From NCBI GenBank assembly GCA_030847615.1, contig JAUMIR010000005.1, positions 113,241,116-113,305,115 on the forward strand: 64,000 bases of DNA. The letters run 5' to 3'. A program made the translations under genes and the position numbers. The stretch comes from Gambelia wislizenii. Taxonomy: Eukaryota > Chordata > Lepidosauria > Squamata > Crotaphytidae. Within the stretch, counting starts at the first letter, position 1; every line of letters starts with the position of its first letter. The notes below the pieces were generated by a model. That model was not told the origin of the DNA. It saw only the letters and a program-made list of their open reading frames with translations, and made no database searches. Positions 33,435-43,212 of this stretch are shown here, one piece after another.

Positions 33435-34544
33435 AAAATTCAAGGACTTTTATTCTATACCACACCGCTCTGATATTAGCAATATTGGGACAATCCTTTG
33501 CCTTTCTTCAGGGATGTGAGAAGGTTATAGCACATTGCAAAACCTAAAATGTCCTTGCTGTTGGTGTGCAAAGTCATAGAATTATCATTATCAAAGAAGT
33601 ATTGAAGTCATAATAAAAATTCCACTGGACTTCAGAAAACTTTAGATCCAGTACTGTGCTAACAAGTTTTGATCAAAACATTATACTCCTATCCCTGACA
33701 ATCTTGGCAAACCGTATATACTGCTAGAACTGTGTGCATTCATTGACATAAACTTCATCTGATATGTTGTTATCAGGTCATTTTTGTGAATCTGAATGTC
33801 CTACAGCTAGGATAACAGCCCACTAACATCAGAAGGTAGAGACAGATAGAGCCAAGTGTCACCAGCATAGCTGTGATGAATTAACCCATTCTGTGGATAG
33901 ATTGAAGTTGGTGATAGATGGGTGGTTGAGATCAGGACTGTGAACAGGCAATCTCTTGCAAAAAGCAGATTTCCTAGACAGATATGCTATATTTTTTAAG
34001 GTAATTTCAGACCTTTAAGCTTTATTTTATCTGCTCACTGTTCCTTGAACTAAGGATATATCTATCAGTACTACAAGATCCAGAGCAGATAGCAGTCCTT
34101 GACTGATAATAAGAATAAAGAAAAATAATAAAAAATTAGAATCCCCTAATATAAACTGGTAATTTGAAATAAAAGGAAAAGAAATACCTCCAATTAAATT
34201 TATTTTTTAAAAAAATAGATTAACAGTTGCAAGAACCGAGGTTCAAAATAAAAGCAAGAATCAAGATTAAAATCCACACCCTCTACAATATGGGGCTAAT
34301 CATGCTGATCTACCATATAGGTCTCTTAATAGGATGCAATTAGAGGGTGCATATGATGTGATGGTGGTGATTATCCAACACACTTATATACACTTGCTCT
34401 CTTACTGTCCCAGTTGCAATGGTAGTGGTTGTGAATATAGTTTTCATTATTTTTGCTGTGGCTGTCGCTGAAATGATATCTATTGCCAGTACTTTCCCCT
34501 GTGGTCTTAAAGCCATTAAATTCTTTGAACAATGGAAGACTTTT
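33435..34544. other. Unassigned sequence
   Basis: No recognised gene or repeat. A short stretch near 33,866-33,885 (GTGTCACCAGCATAGCTGTG) weakly resembles the L2 YADD region but is too short to call. Confidence 0.4.
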
Positions 34545-35135
34545 GATCAACCATGGAAATAAAGAGACCAGGCAACACAGATTAGGTTGAGTAAGGGGCA
34601 CTTTAATTCCTGGGAGATGCAAAAGGGGAGAGCAACCTTTTTTCGGAGGAGCTGAGGCAGGTGGTCTCTCCAATATCTCCTTCTCAGCTTTCCCTGGGTG
34701 AAACACCTGAGCCCCAAGAAGAATCCAAAAACTGGGTTGCTACCTGGCTACCCTGCTACTGAAAAGTCAACCCCCTCCACCCCGATATCATGACTTCAAG
34801 TGAGAGCTCAGTGCCCAGGCCTGCTCCAAAGAAAGTCTCTGTCCTCACCCCCCTGGACTCCATATCCAGAGCCTTCTCCTTCAACAAACGAGTGTTATAG
34901 GTGTTCACCACAATGCTACTTCTCTCCCCCTACTACCTGCTACTGATTAGGGGCAAGTGTCTGGTTACCCCTATCCCCCACCAGGCCAACCAAAAGGACC
35001 CTCACTCCCCACTGCAGATCCCCCAGGAATAAGAAATTACCTGTCTCTGACACATGAACACCACCAGTTCTGTAGAGCTCAGGCCTCTGAAAAATTATTT
35101 CATGATCTGGCAAAAAGTGATCCAATCCTTTCATT
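34545..35135 (-). mobile_element. DIRS-type element, hydrolase C-terminus and 3' end
   Basis: Minus strand. The 64-codon frame 35,134-34,940 reads 'RPELYRTGGVHVSETGNF', the end of the SGNH domain with its catalytic histidine, followed by 'LFLGDLQWGVR'. It matches the same position in the element at 1,860-1,980. After a stop the sequence continues into a non-coding end resembling the 3' end at 2.0-2.8 kb, finishing CCTGGTCTCTTTATTTCC near 34,545-34,562. A separate, less decayed copy of the family. Confidence 0.78.
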
Positions 35136-36140
35136 AGGGCATTCTGAATCTCTTATTCACCTACCTCCTGGCCCTATTAATGCAACAATGGTCCCCTTCA
35201 CCCTGCCATACCTGTTAGGGCAAAACGGTACACCACAATATGGAAACCCCAGGTCAGTTGGAGTGACTCCCATGTTGTGAATGTCTTGAATGGTCAGAGG
35301 TTGCCCTTCGACAAAGCTAGTTCATTACCCCACAAGTGAATGACCAATATGTGTGGTAGTGGCCCCAAGTGTTTCCCAAATAACATTGTCAGCAGGCCAT
35401 GCCAGTGAAGGTCCTTCTTTTGCAGCCCCACAACATTTCCTGACCACCTCTTACCTGATTACTGACCTGTATTACTCTATGATTGGCCCATTCATTTGGA
35501 ACAGTTCCAAAAGGAATGAGGACCCCCACAGACAGAGCACTATGTCAGAACTTATGAGTGGTGTACATATGCATCCATTGTCAAATCACAGGGGGGATCC
35601 AAAATAACCATAGCAGAGTTGGCACGCTGTCCAATAGATCATGCTATGACCACAGATCAAAACTCACTGGTGATAACCTAGGATCTGAAAGAAGCACAAT
35701 GAAACTGCATAACATATTACTAATGGAAAGAATTAGCATAGCTCTTGTAAACCAGAGCCCTCCAGTGTCCATTTCTCTGAATAAGTTGGGGAACCATGCC
35801 CATCACTGACATAGTTGAAGCCATCCCAGTCCAAAATGAGTAAGTGCCAAATGTAACTCACTTCAAACCCAACAGTGACAAGGCCATGGAAGTGATGGAG
35901 CAGAACTGAAATTTAGTCAAGGGTGACAAATTAGCATGGCAAAACAAAGTGCCATGTCAAGACCCCTTAATATGTACATAGTCCTTTAAAGCCCAGACTG
36001 GATATAAAACTCTATCAACACAAGTCTGCAGCCATAAGCTTGATCCTACCCTCCTTTTATCTGTTTTGAAGTAGTGTGTAGTAAACACTACATATTGAGC
36101 TCCTAAGTTAAGATCCCTGATTTCAAAACCTTCCCTGACT
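35136..36140 (+). pseudogene. Unidentified decayed coding-like sequence, part 1
   Basis: The plus strand has long, interrupted open stretches with protein-like composition. Examples are 'PGPINATMVPFTLPYLLGQ' (about 35,173-35,229) and 'LYYSMIGPFIWNSSKRNED' (35,471-35,523). Asparagine-x-threonine/serine sites and hydrophobic stretches are compatible with a glycoprotein, possibly from an old endogenous retrovirus, but no motif identifies it. The sequence may continue after the composite repeat at 37,137. I do not claim a function. Confidence 0.25.
35437..35538 (+). repeat. 102-base direct repeat, unit 1
   Basis: About 96% identical by eye to 38,871-38,972: both run from TTCCTGACCACCTC to CCCACAGACAGAGC with about four differences. 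Encodes 'LYYSMIGPFIWNSSK' in the plus frame. Confidence 0.92.
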
Positions 36141-37136
36141 TGTCACCCCTTCACTGAACTACTTATTCTCAGACCACAAAAGAAAGCCATCAAAGTAGCT
36201 GCGTGGAATAATAAGGCTTCATATTGGGAGGTACAAATACTCCCTCCCACACAAAAAAAAACCCTTAAGAATATCCAGGGATAAGAGTCTTCTATCATCT
36301 GCAACACTACGGAGATTATCGGACATGGACAAAAATAGTGTTCCTGTCTTGCAATCTCCTCTCCTACCCACTCCCATCCCTGTAGTGGTTTCAAAAGAAA
36401 AGTTTTCAGACCTACCTTAATCACAGCTGTAAAATTGCTCTCCCCCCTCCAGCAGTCCAGGAGTGAATGGAGCTCTCATGGAGCCCCATTCACTTCCTGG
36501 AAAGCAAATCCCCGCCATTCTCATGAGAGAACAATCGCACAGGAAATTTAAAAATAAAAAAAACAAACTTATTCAATAAAATAAATTAATTTAAATTTAA
36601 AAATAAAAAAACAAACTAAATGTCAAAATTAAAACCAAGCCCCCAAATACATTTTTTTAAAAAGTAATTCGGGGAGGGGGGAAAGGGTGTCACTTACCTG
36701 GATGTCCTGATCTCAAATGGAAGCGTTCGACAGAGATGTCCCAGGGACCTCCCAGTGATGCTGGCATCGCACCAGCATAATGGGACACCTTCTCTCACAC
36801 CCGTCATTCCATTACAGAAACGGAATGACAAGTCAATTCACAGCTTAAGCCATGAATAAAAAGGAGTGTGGGGGAGACAGAAAAGGCACGGGGGTATAAT
36901 GCCACAGGGACCTTGCCATCTGATATTCAAGCCCTTTGGCAATGTACTGTAGTCCCTGTAGTGGTATATTTAGCATGTCTGATAATCTCCTACCTCTCTC
37001 TCAAGACCACCCTTCCCCAGAACCTTATGAATGTGAGAACCACCCATCTTGGAAACCCTGTACTTTGAGTCAAAAAGCCAGAGCTGATAATCAGGCCGTA
37101 ATAGACTGGGGAGATATTCCCCTACTACTGAGAAAG
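36141..37136 (-). repeat. Composite repeat copy 2: DIRS recombinase fragment with nested transposon
   Basis: Second copy of the unit at 23,673-24,620, same orientation, about 12.5 kb away, with few differences. It carries an extra stretch of about 49 bases near 36,560-36,610, a local duplication of an A-rich segment. On the minus strand the frame 36,424-36,143 spells 'QYEALLFHAATLMAFFCGLR' for the recombinase. Its flanks are not similar to those of copy 1, so the duplicated unit has sharp ends. Confidence 0.87.
36311..36990. mobile_element. DNA transposon, TIR GGAGATTATC family, copy 2
   Basis: Same ends and same TAC flanks as copy 1 at 23,843-24,474, in the same site of the recombinase fragment. 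About 48 bases longer because of the A-rich duplication. Confidence 0.75.
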
Positions 37137-38276
37137 AAACAGAAGGTAAGGAACAGGTACCAGTCATTCATCATCCAAGCTCATCCGTACTCTAAATTAA
37201 GAGAATTCCTTCACTTCCCTAATATAATTCTTTCTCATACTAGGATCTAATGATAAGCTAATGGATCTCACTACCACACATTTCCAAACATATGTCTTCT
37301 AGCATTGGATCAAGCAGACCAACAGCACCAGCTGTCTGAAACATTCCATCTGTGTGTGAGAGAGACTATTGGCAATGCTATTGGCCACCCCCACCACATG
37401 GAGCTCCATCAAAAGAATATTATATTGCAAACGCTGAAGGGTAAATACCCTAAACAACCTCATAACCCCAGGGGACTAGGAGGAAAAGGAATTAATAACC
37501 TATATGGTGCCCATGTTGTCACACCAAAAATGAATTAAGAATTTACCTAACTCTTCTGCCCATATCTGGACAGCAACCAGGATCAGAAAAATTCCAAAAA
37601 ATGTAAGGTCAGCTGTAAGGCTATCCTCAATTCAGTCACTAAGCCAAACCTGGACAGACTAGCAGCTGCTAAAGTAACCACTCAAACCTACTGGCTCTAC
37701 TGAATCAGAAGATTTCTTAAGTTTCAATTTCCTCATGCCAAAAGGAAACCTCATTGAAATTAGTGAGAAACTTCTACCATACTCCCAGATCATCCCTGAT
37801 TCCCCACATTATCCTAATCCTTTGGTGTGGTTTGTTAATTCTACAAATGGCATCACAGAGATGCTTGAGGAAAGCACTACCAGGGGCCACTACATGGCAA
37901 GCAAACTTATATACTCAAGCATCTCTTGAAATTCCTTGAATGTCGCTTTCTTCCACAGGATAATGTTAGAACCTCTCTCATCTATACCCTGCAGTTTGTC
38001 CATGGGCAGTCTACAAAGCTAATTAAACTGTATCAGTTTTGCTATCTAAAAATACTAGCTGCTCTGCAGACCCTTCAGTCTTTTCCTGAGCCAACAGAAC
38101 TCACAGCTTCTGCACCAAGGAACAAAACCTGGATAAAAGAAAAGCACATTGTCCAGTCTCAAATTGTCCAGTGGAAAAAAAATGTTCAAATAATGTATCA
38201 TTCCTCTTCTCCCTGTCCTCATCCTGATCTTCCACTCAAGGAAGGTACTGAACTTCTCAAATGCTACACATGAAAC

Positions 38277-38340
38277 TGAGTCCATATAAAACATGTGCCT
38301 GATCCATGTAAAACAAGGGCCCAAACCATGTAAAACATGA
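38277..38340. repeat. Short tandem repeat (about 22 bases, 3 units)
   Basis: Three imperfect units ending in CCATRTAAAACA. Confidence 0.8.
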
Positions 38341-38870
38341 CTTCAAATGAAAAACCCAAAAGCTCAAAATCATCAGGGTGTACTGGTAAAAGGCAAAATG
38401 CTGGTTTAATGTCACATTTCTCCAATCCCCCCATACCCTGCCTGCAAACTTCCCTCATTGCCACACTGAATGAAGTGTACCAAATGGTGCACAGTTCCAC
38501 AAGAATGGCATCATTAACCAATTCAACTTTAGGATAAATGGTGAACGATCCTGTATTCACCAGGAGCTTTCTTTAGTACTACACCTGGGAGGGACACCTG
38601 TAACTTGGGAACAGAGGAAGACAGGAAGGGACCAACTACCCTTCTGACACCTCCTTCTGAGTCATCTCTCTAACAACATGTTCCAAACCCACAAGTGATT
38701 TTAAATTCTTAGCCCCATAAAGGCATTAGGTTCTTTGGAACTGAATCCTTAAACCCACTCTAAGTCTCTCCCTCAAATAATGTGCAGCTACCTGATTGGG
38801 ATACAATTGCAATAAAACTGATAATTTATGGAAATTAATAAGGCTGCCCCCCTTATAGAAGTGGGGGGGG

Positions 38871-38972
38871 TTCCTGACCACCTCTTACCTGATTACTGAC
38901 CTGTATTACCCCATGATTGGCCCATTCATTTGGAACAGTTCCAAAAGGAATGAGGACACCCACAGACAGAGC
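38871..38972 (+). repeat. 102-base direct repeat, unit 2
   Basis: See unit 1 at 35,437. It is preceded by a run of eight G. The repeats lie 3.4 kb apart in the same orientation. Confidence 0.92.
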
Positions 38973-39129
38973 CCTTAATTCCCAGCAAAGTAACTTCTGG
39001 TGCTGTCCTTGTATACCCTGGTACCAAAGTAGTGCACTACCTTCGGCCTTCTGCAGAATATGACCGCTGTGGGACTGCTCATACACCATGGTTTGGTGAT
39101 TTGGGTCTCACTTGTTGCTCAATGAGCAG

Positions 39130-40440
39130 TTAAAATAACTATTCAGGATTCAGTTAAATTATTATATAAGGAGAATAAATTCCACAGCACTATAGAGGCT
39201 TTATTGTGGGATACACTGAAGGTGATATTGAGGGGACTTTTCATTCAGGAAGGAGTGAAACAGAAAAGAATTGGAGATGCTAAGAGTCTTGCTATTAGCA
39301 GAAATTACCACACTGATACATTTGAATAAATTAACTAGAATGCAGACACACTTAATAAACTATTGTCAAAAAAAGTCTGAGATTGCAGAACTAGATTTTT
39401 AAAAGTTCCAAACCACTTTACAATTTGTGAAAGCACATTACTATGGATAATAACAAAAACTCCAGACTGTTGGCTAAACCAGTCAAGAAAAAAGCAGTCA
39501 GGAAATTAATACCGAGTATCTTCACACAGCAATGTAACATTACACCTAACCCAAATGAAATTATTTGAGAATTTTTATGTTTTCACTCAGATTTATACCC
39601 TTCAGAGATGCCTAATGATTTAAATTTAGATACATTTATTCATTCACTCAGGTTTAATAAACTTTCCATAAAGCACACCTCACTTCTTAATAAACCCATT
39701 CATGATGATGAAATCAAATCAAAAACTTAAACTGGGCAAATCCCCAGGTCCTAATGGAATGGCCTGAAAGTTTTATAAATTATTATCTAATGAATTAATT
39801 CCACAGATTAACTATTTATTTAATGATCTTAGGAAGCAAGGTGTTCCACCCACTAGTTGGCAAAGAATAAGGATTATCCCCATTCTCAAAACAATGGATG
39901 ACAACCTATTGATGAAATTATTTTGGTCCCATTGCTTTGATTAATCAGGATGCTAAAATCTTAAAATCTATTTTAGCCAGCAGGATTAACACTTTTACAA
40001 CAGAATACATTACACCGGACCAAGTAGATTTTATACCAGGACACAAACAAGAAGATGCTATTAGAAGGGTATTAAATGTGATACACCACTACAACATGTC
40101 AAAATCATCAATCATGCTAATCTCACTTGAAGCATTAAAAGCATTTGATAGGTTGGAGTGGAAATATTTATTTGCTATCCTAAATAAGATGAACTTTGGG
40201 GAAGATTTCATTGGAGTAATAAGAAATTTATATGACGATTCAGAGGCCATCGTTAATGTGGACAGAATGGATTCAGATTACATGAGATTAAACTGTAGCA
40301 CTAAACAGGGTTATTGCCTTTCACCTTGCTTTTTGCCTTAGCAATTCAGTGATTTGCAGAAGCCAAAAGAAGGTATTCAGAAATTGAAGGGCCAACAATT
40401 AATAGAAAACAGCAGAAAGGAAATGTATATGCAGATGATA
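39130..40440 (+). mobile_element. Tx1/L1-clade LINE reverse transcriptase fragment
   Basis: A plus-strand frame of 134 codons (39,937-40,341) reads 'INQDAKILKSILASRINTF', 'ALKAFDRLEWKYLFAIL' (with D-x-x-W after the catalytic aspartate) and 'KQGYCLSPCF', the reverse transcriptase signature of the L1/Tx1 group. The catalytic 'YADD' begins at about 40,430, and the sequence is cut there by the minus-strand L1. Upstream, 39,130-39,930 carries broken pieces ending in 'WANPQVLMEWPESF', equivalent to the P-G-P-D-G block. The clade is uncertain between Tx1 and L1. Confidence 0.7.
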
Positions 40441-40754
40441 TTTTAATTTTTCTTTTCTTAATTTCTTTTTAATACAGAATAACATATTAATAAAATATCA
40501 CATCACAAAGACAAAACAATACATTCCATTCTACCCCTCCCTTATCCATAAATCATCAATATCCCTCCACCCATACGCACATCCATACTTTTTACATGAC
40601 TTCGTATTTGATCTTCCTGTGATTGTACATTTTAGTTCTTTAAAGTCTCTGTACTCACATTCTATAACAAGTTTGTTCCCTGTGTACTTTTTAGTTCCCC
40701 CATAGTGTTTTGTCTTAAGTCATATCCTCTTCTGATTACGATTGTTAAGCTAAT

Positions 40755-40833
40755 ATATATATATATATATATATATCTGTTTATACCAACTTCAAGTTGT
40801 TGTAATCTTGTTTTTTGTGTATACCAAATGCAC

Positions 40834-40876
<43 letters not shown>
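40755..40876. repeat. Two (AT)n microsatellites
   Basis: AT runs at 40,755-40,777 and 40,839-40,876 within the L1 3' UTR. Open frames here are by-products. Confidence 0.95.
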
Positions 40877-40878
<2 letters not shown>

Positions 40879-41143
40879 ATTTGGGATTGTTGCAAAGCTT
40901 CCCCATGTTTTTCCCAGAAATTCTGATAATTTGCGCCATCCTTCTCTATGTTTCTCTACTGACTTACCTTTTAGAAGCATCGTTAATCGATCTGCAGCAA
41001 CCATTTCATACGTTTTGAGTAACCATTGATCCGTTGATGGAACTTCTTTGTCTTTCCATTTGGCTGCATATGTAATTCGTGCTGCTGCCACCATATAAAA
41101 TAATATTCTCTCTTTATCTTGGCTTAATTTTTCTTCATACATT

Positions 41144-42130
41144 GAGCAGGTCTCTTGCTTCAAATACCTGGGGGTAATTTTTCAAGCCACTGGTAGTAGG
41201 AAAGCACATGCGGAGTATGCTGCTTGCAATGCGCAAAGGAGTACAACAGCCATTCTCAAATTTCTTAAGACAAGAGGAGGCCACTATTTACCTGCAGCGC
41301 TCAAACTTTTTGAAGCCAAACCAGTAGCTCAACTGCTTTATGGATCCCAATTGGGACCCTTCCCCAATCCTGCTCCATTAGAACTTGTCCAATCCAAATT
41401 TTTAAGATCAGCTTTCCAAACTCCAAAATGTATCTCTAACGCAGCTCTGAGACTGGACTCAGGATTTATGAAAGTGGAGGCCAGAGTGTGGGTGACCATA
41501 CTCAGCTACTGGCTCAGACTATCCCTCTTTCCCACTGGCCTTGCTCCACTAACCTTAAGTGATGATTTCCAATCCAGCTGGAAACAGACAGTGATGACTA
41601 AAATTTCAATGCTGGGCCTTTCTCCAGATCTTCTGCTTAGCCTGGGGTATAATAGGGTGAAAGCTACTATCAAACAATGGGTAGTAGATATAGAGCGACA
41701 ACTGGATCTAGCCAGTACTCCAACCTTCATTGCTAGTGACTCCAATAGATATCTGGCCTCTCCTGTGGCATACTTAGCAACACTTGAAATACCTAAACAT
41801 CGAAGGGCCTTTACTCTTGCACGGTGTCGTGCCCTCCCTTCAGCTGTCCTTGAAGGCCGATACAAGAAGATCCCCTTCTCAGACAGACTGTGGCCCTGCA
41901 ATTCGGGCCAAATAGAAACAACAGAGCATGTATTACTCCAGTGCTCATACTACAGGGACATACGTCTCAGCCTAATTTCACCCCTGTTGCATAAATGTCA
42001 AGGGCACACTGGACAATTCTACATAAACTTGTTGCTTTCAGACACCAACCCAGGAACAACTTATAATGTTGCCAGATTCTGCGCAGCTGCGGTTAAAATT
42101 CGACAGACAATGTCCTCAACAGTAGAATAG
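41144..42130 (+). CDS. I-clade LINE ORF2 C-terminus, open frame
   Basis: Starting at the insertion edge, 328 codons are open to a stop at 42,128-42,130. There is no start codon because the element is 5'-truncated. It opens with 'CFKYLGVIFQATGS', the end of a reverse transcriptase ('YLGV' block), followed by a long helical domain. Near the end is 'WPCNSGQIETTEHVLLQCSY', a C-x3-G-x-x-E-T-x-E-H-x4-C zinc-knuckle-like block of I/Jockey/R1-group LINEs. I lean to Vingi, known in reptiles, but other I-group LINEs are possible. The uninterrupted frame implies a recent insertion. The minus-strand frame at 41,506-41,901 is its shadow. Confidence 0.75.
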   Translation, partial: EQVSCFKYLGVIFQATGSRKAHAEYAACNAQRSTTAILKFLKTRGGHYLPAALKLFEAKPVAQLLYGSQLGPFPNPAPLELVQSKFLRSAFQTPKCISNAALRLDSGFMKVEARVWVTILSYWLRLSLFPTGLAPLTLSDDFQSSWKQTVMTKISMLGLSPDLLLSLGYNRVKATIKQWVVDIERQLDLASTPTFIASDSNRYLASPVAYLATLEIPKHRRAFTLARCRALPSAVLEGRYKKIPFSDRLWPCNSGQIETTEHVLLQCSYYRDIRLSLISPLLHKCQGHTGQFYINLLLSDTNPGTTYNVARFCAAAVKIRQTMSSTVE

Positions 42131-42270
42131 TATCAACCTAGTCTTGTTATACTGGAGCTAATATTTTAAATACTGCTTTTATCCTGTTTTTATCCTGTGT
42201 TTTTATCTTTATTCTGTATCCCCTTTTTACCTGTGCTGGTCTATGACTGTAATAAAGATTCTTCTTCTAC
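41144..42270 (+). mobile_element. I-clade (Vingi-like) LINE 3' end nested in L1
   Basis: Plus strand. Bases 41,131-41,143 (TTCTTCATACATT) and 42,271-42,283 (TTCTTTATACATT) are near-identical and flank the element exactly, as a 13-base target duplication. Removing it restores the L1 frame at 'MYKEV/MYEEK'. It ends with GTCTATGACTGTAATAAA and a TTC-rich tail. A 146-base relative lies at 4,918-5,063. Confidence 0.85.
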
Positions 42271-42686
42271 TTCTTTATACATTCCCAATAAATATAATTC
42301 AGGTTGCATCGAGAATTTACAACTCAACACTTCATTTATTATCTTTTGTACCTGTTTCCAATATCTTTGTGCTCTATCAAAACTCCACCATAAGTGAAAC
42401 ACGGTGCCGGTATTCTTTCCACATTTCCAACATTCCTTTTTTATACTTTTATACATTTTTGATAATTTCTCTGGTGAAAGGTACCACCTAAAAAACATTT
42501 TGTAACAGTTTTCTCGAACGTTTTGACAGAGTGTTAATTTTCTGTTGGATCTCCAATTTTTCCCCCACTTGTTCAAATGTATTTCATACCCAATGTTCTG
42601 CGCCCATTTAACCATGCAATCCTTTATTACTTCCTCTTCCGAGTTCCACTTTACCAATTGTTGATATAATCTGGTCATTAAATTCT

Positions 42687-42787
42687 TATTTCCTGGTTGT
42701 ATTAATTTTTCCCAAAGTGATTTTTTACCTCTATTCCTACTAATTTTTGCTCCATTTTATATCCTTCTTTCAGTTGTCTGTAAAGAT
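42687..42787 (-). repeat. L1-internal segment, duplicated at 43,108-43,212
   Basis: About 100 bases of ORF2 (GTATTAATTTTTCCCAAAGT through CCATTTTATATCCTTCTTTC) recur at 43,108-43,212 in the same orientation with a handful of differences. Confidence 0.88.
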
Positions 42788-43107
42788 GCCAATGAGTTAG
42801 TGTTCCTTCTTTCTCCAATTCTTCTTGAGTTTTAATTATCTGTTGTCCTTCCTTTATTACAATTAAATCTTTGTAGGTTATCCATTTTTTAACTGTTATT
42901 TTTTCTTTACTTAAAAAACACTTCATGAGGAGAAACCCTTGATGGAATCTGGGGGCAGAATCTTAATCTGTATTTTTTCCATACCTTTATTAGGGAATTC
43001 CTAATAAAGTGATGATTGAAGTCTTTATTCACTGTTTCTTTATAATAAAATTGATACGTGTGCCATCCATAATGGATGTTGAAACCTTCCAATTTTAATA
43101 GTTTATC

Positions 43108-43212
43108 GTCTTATTTCCTAGTTGTATTAATTTTTCCCAAAGTGATTTTTTTACCTCTATTCCTACTAATTTTTGGTCCATTTTATATCCTTCTTTCAAT
43201 TGTCTATAAAGT
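43108..43212 (-). repeat. Displaced duplicate of L1 ORF2 segment
   Basis: Second copy of 42,687-42,787, about 420 bases upstream in the L1 sense. It sits beside a small tandem GTTGTCCAGTCTTTYAACC (43,211-43,250). It breaks the ORF2 frame here. Confidence 0.85.

Larger units (their letters stand above)
37137..39110 (+). pseudogene. Unidentified decayed coding-like sequence, part 2
   Basis: Interrupted open frames on the plus strand: 37,305-37,538 with 'GNAIGHPHHMELHQKNIILQ', 37,735-37,929 with 'IPDSPHYPNPLVWFVNSTNG', and 37,926-38,273 of 115 codons. Stops and frame changes separate them. The segment ends with a second copy of the 102-base repeat also found in part 1. The sequence might be viral in origin, given glycosylation-like sites, but this is only a guess from composition. 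Confidence 0.25.

Noticed and set aside
41506..41901. 131-codon minus-strand open frame
   Set aside because: Antisense shadow of the I-clade LINE ORF.
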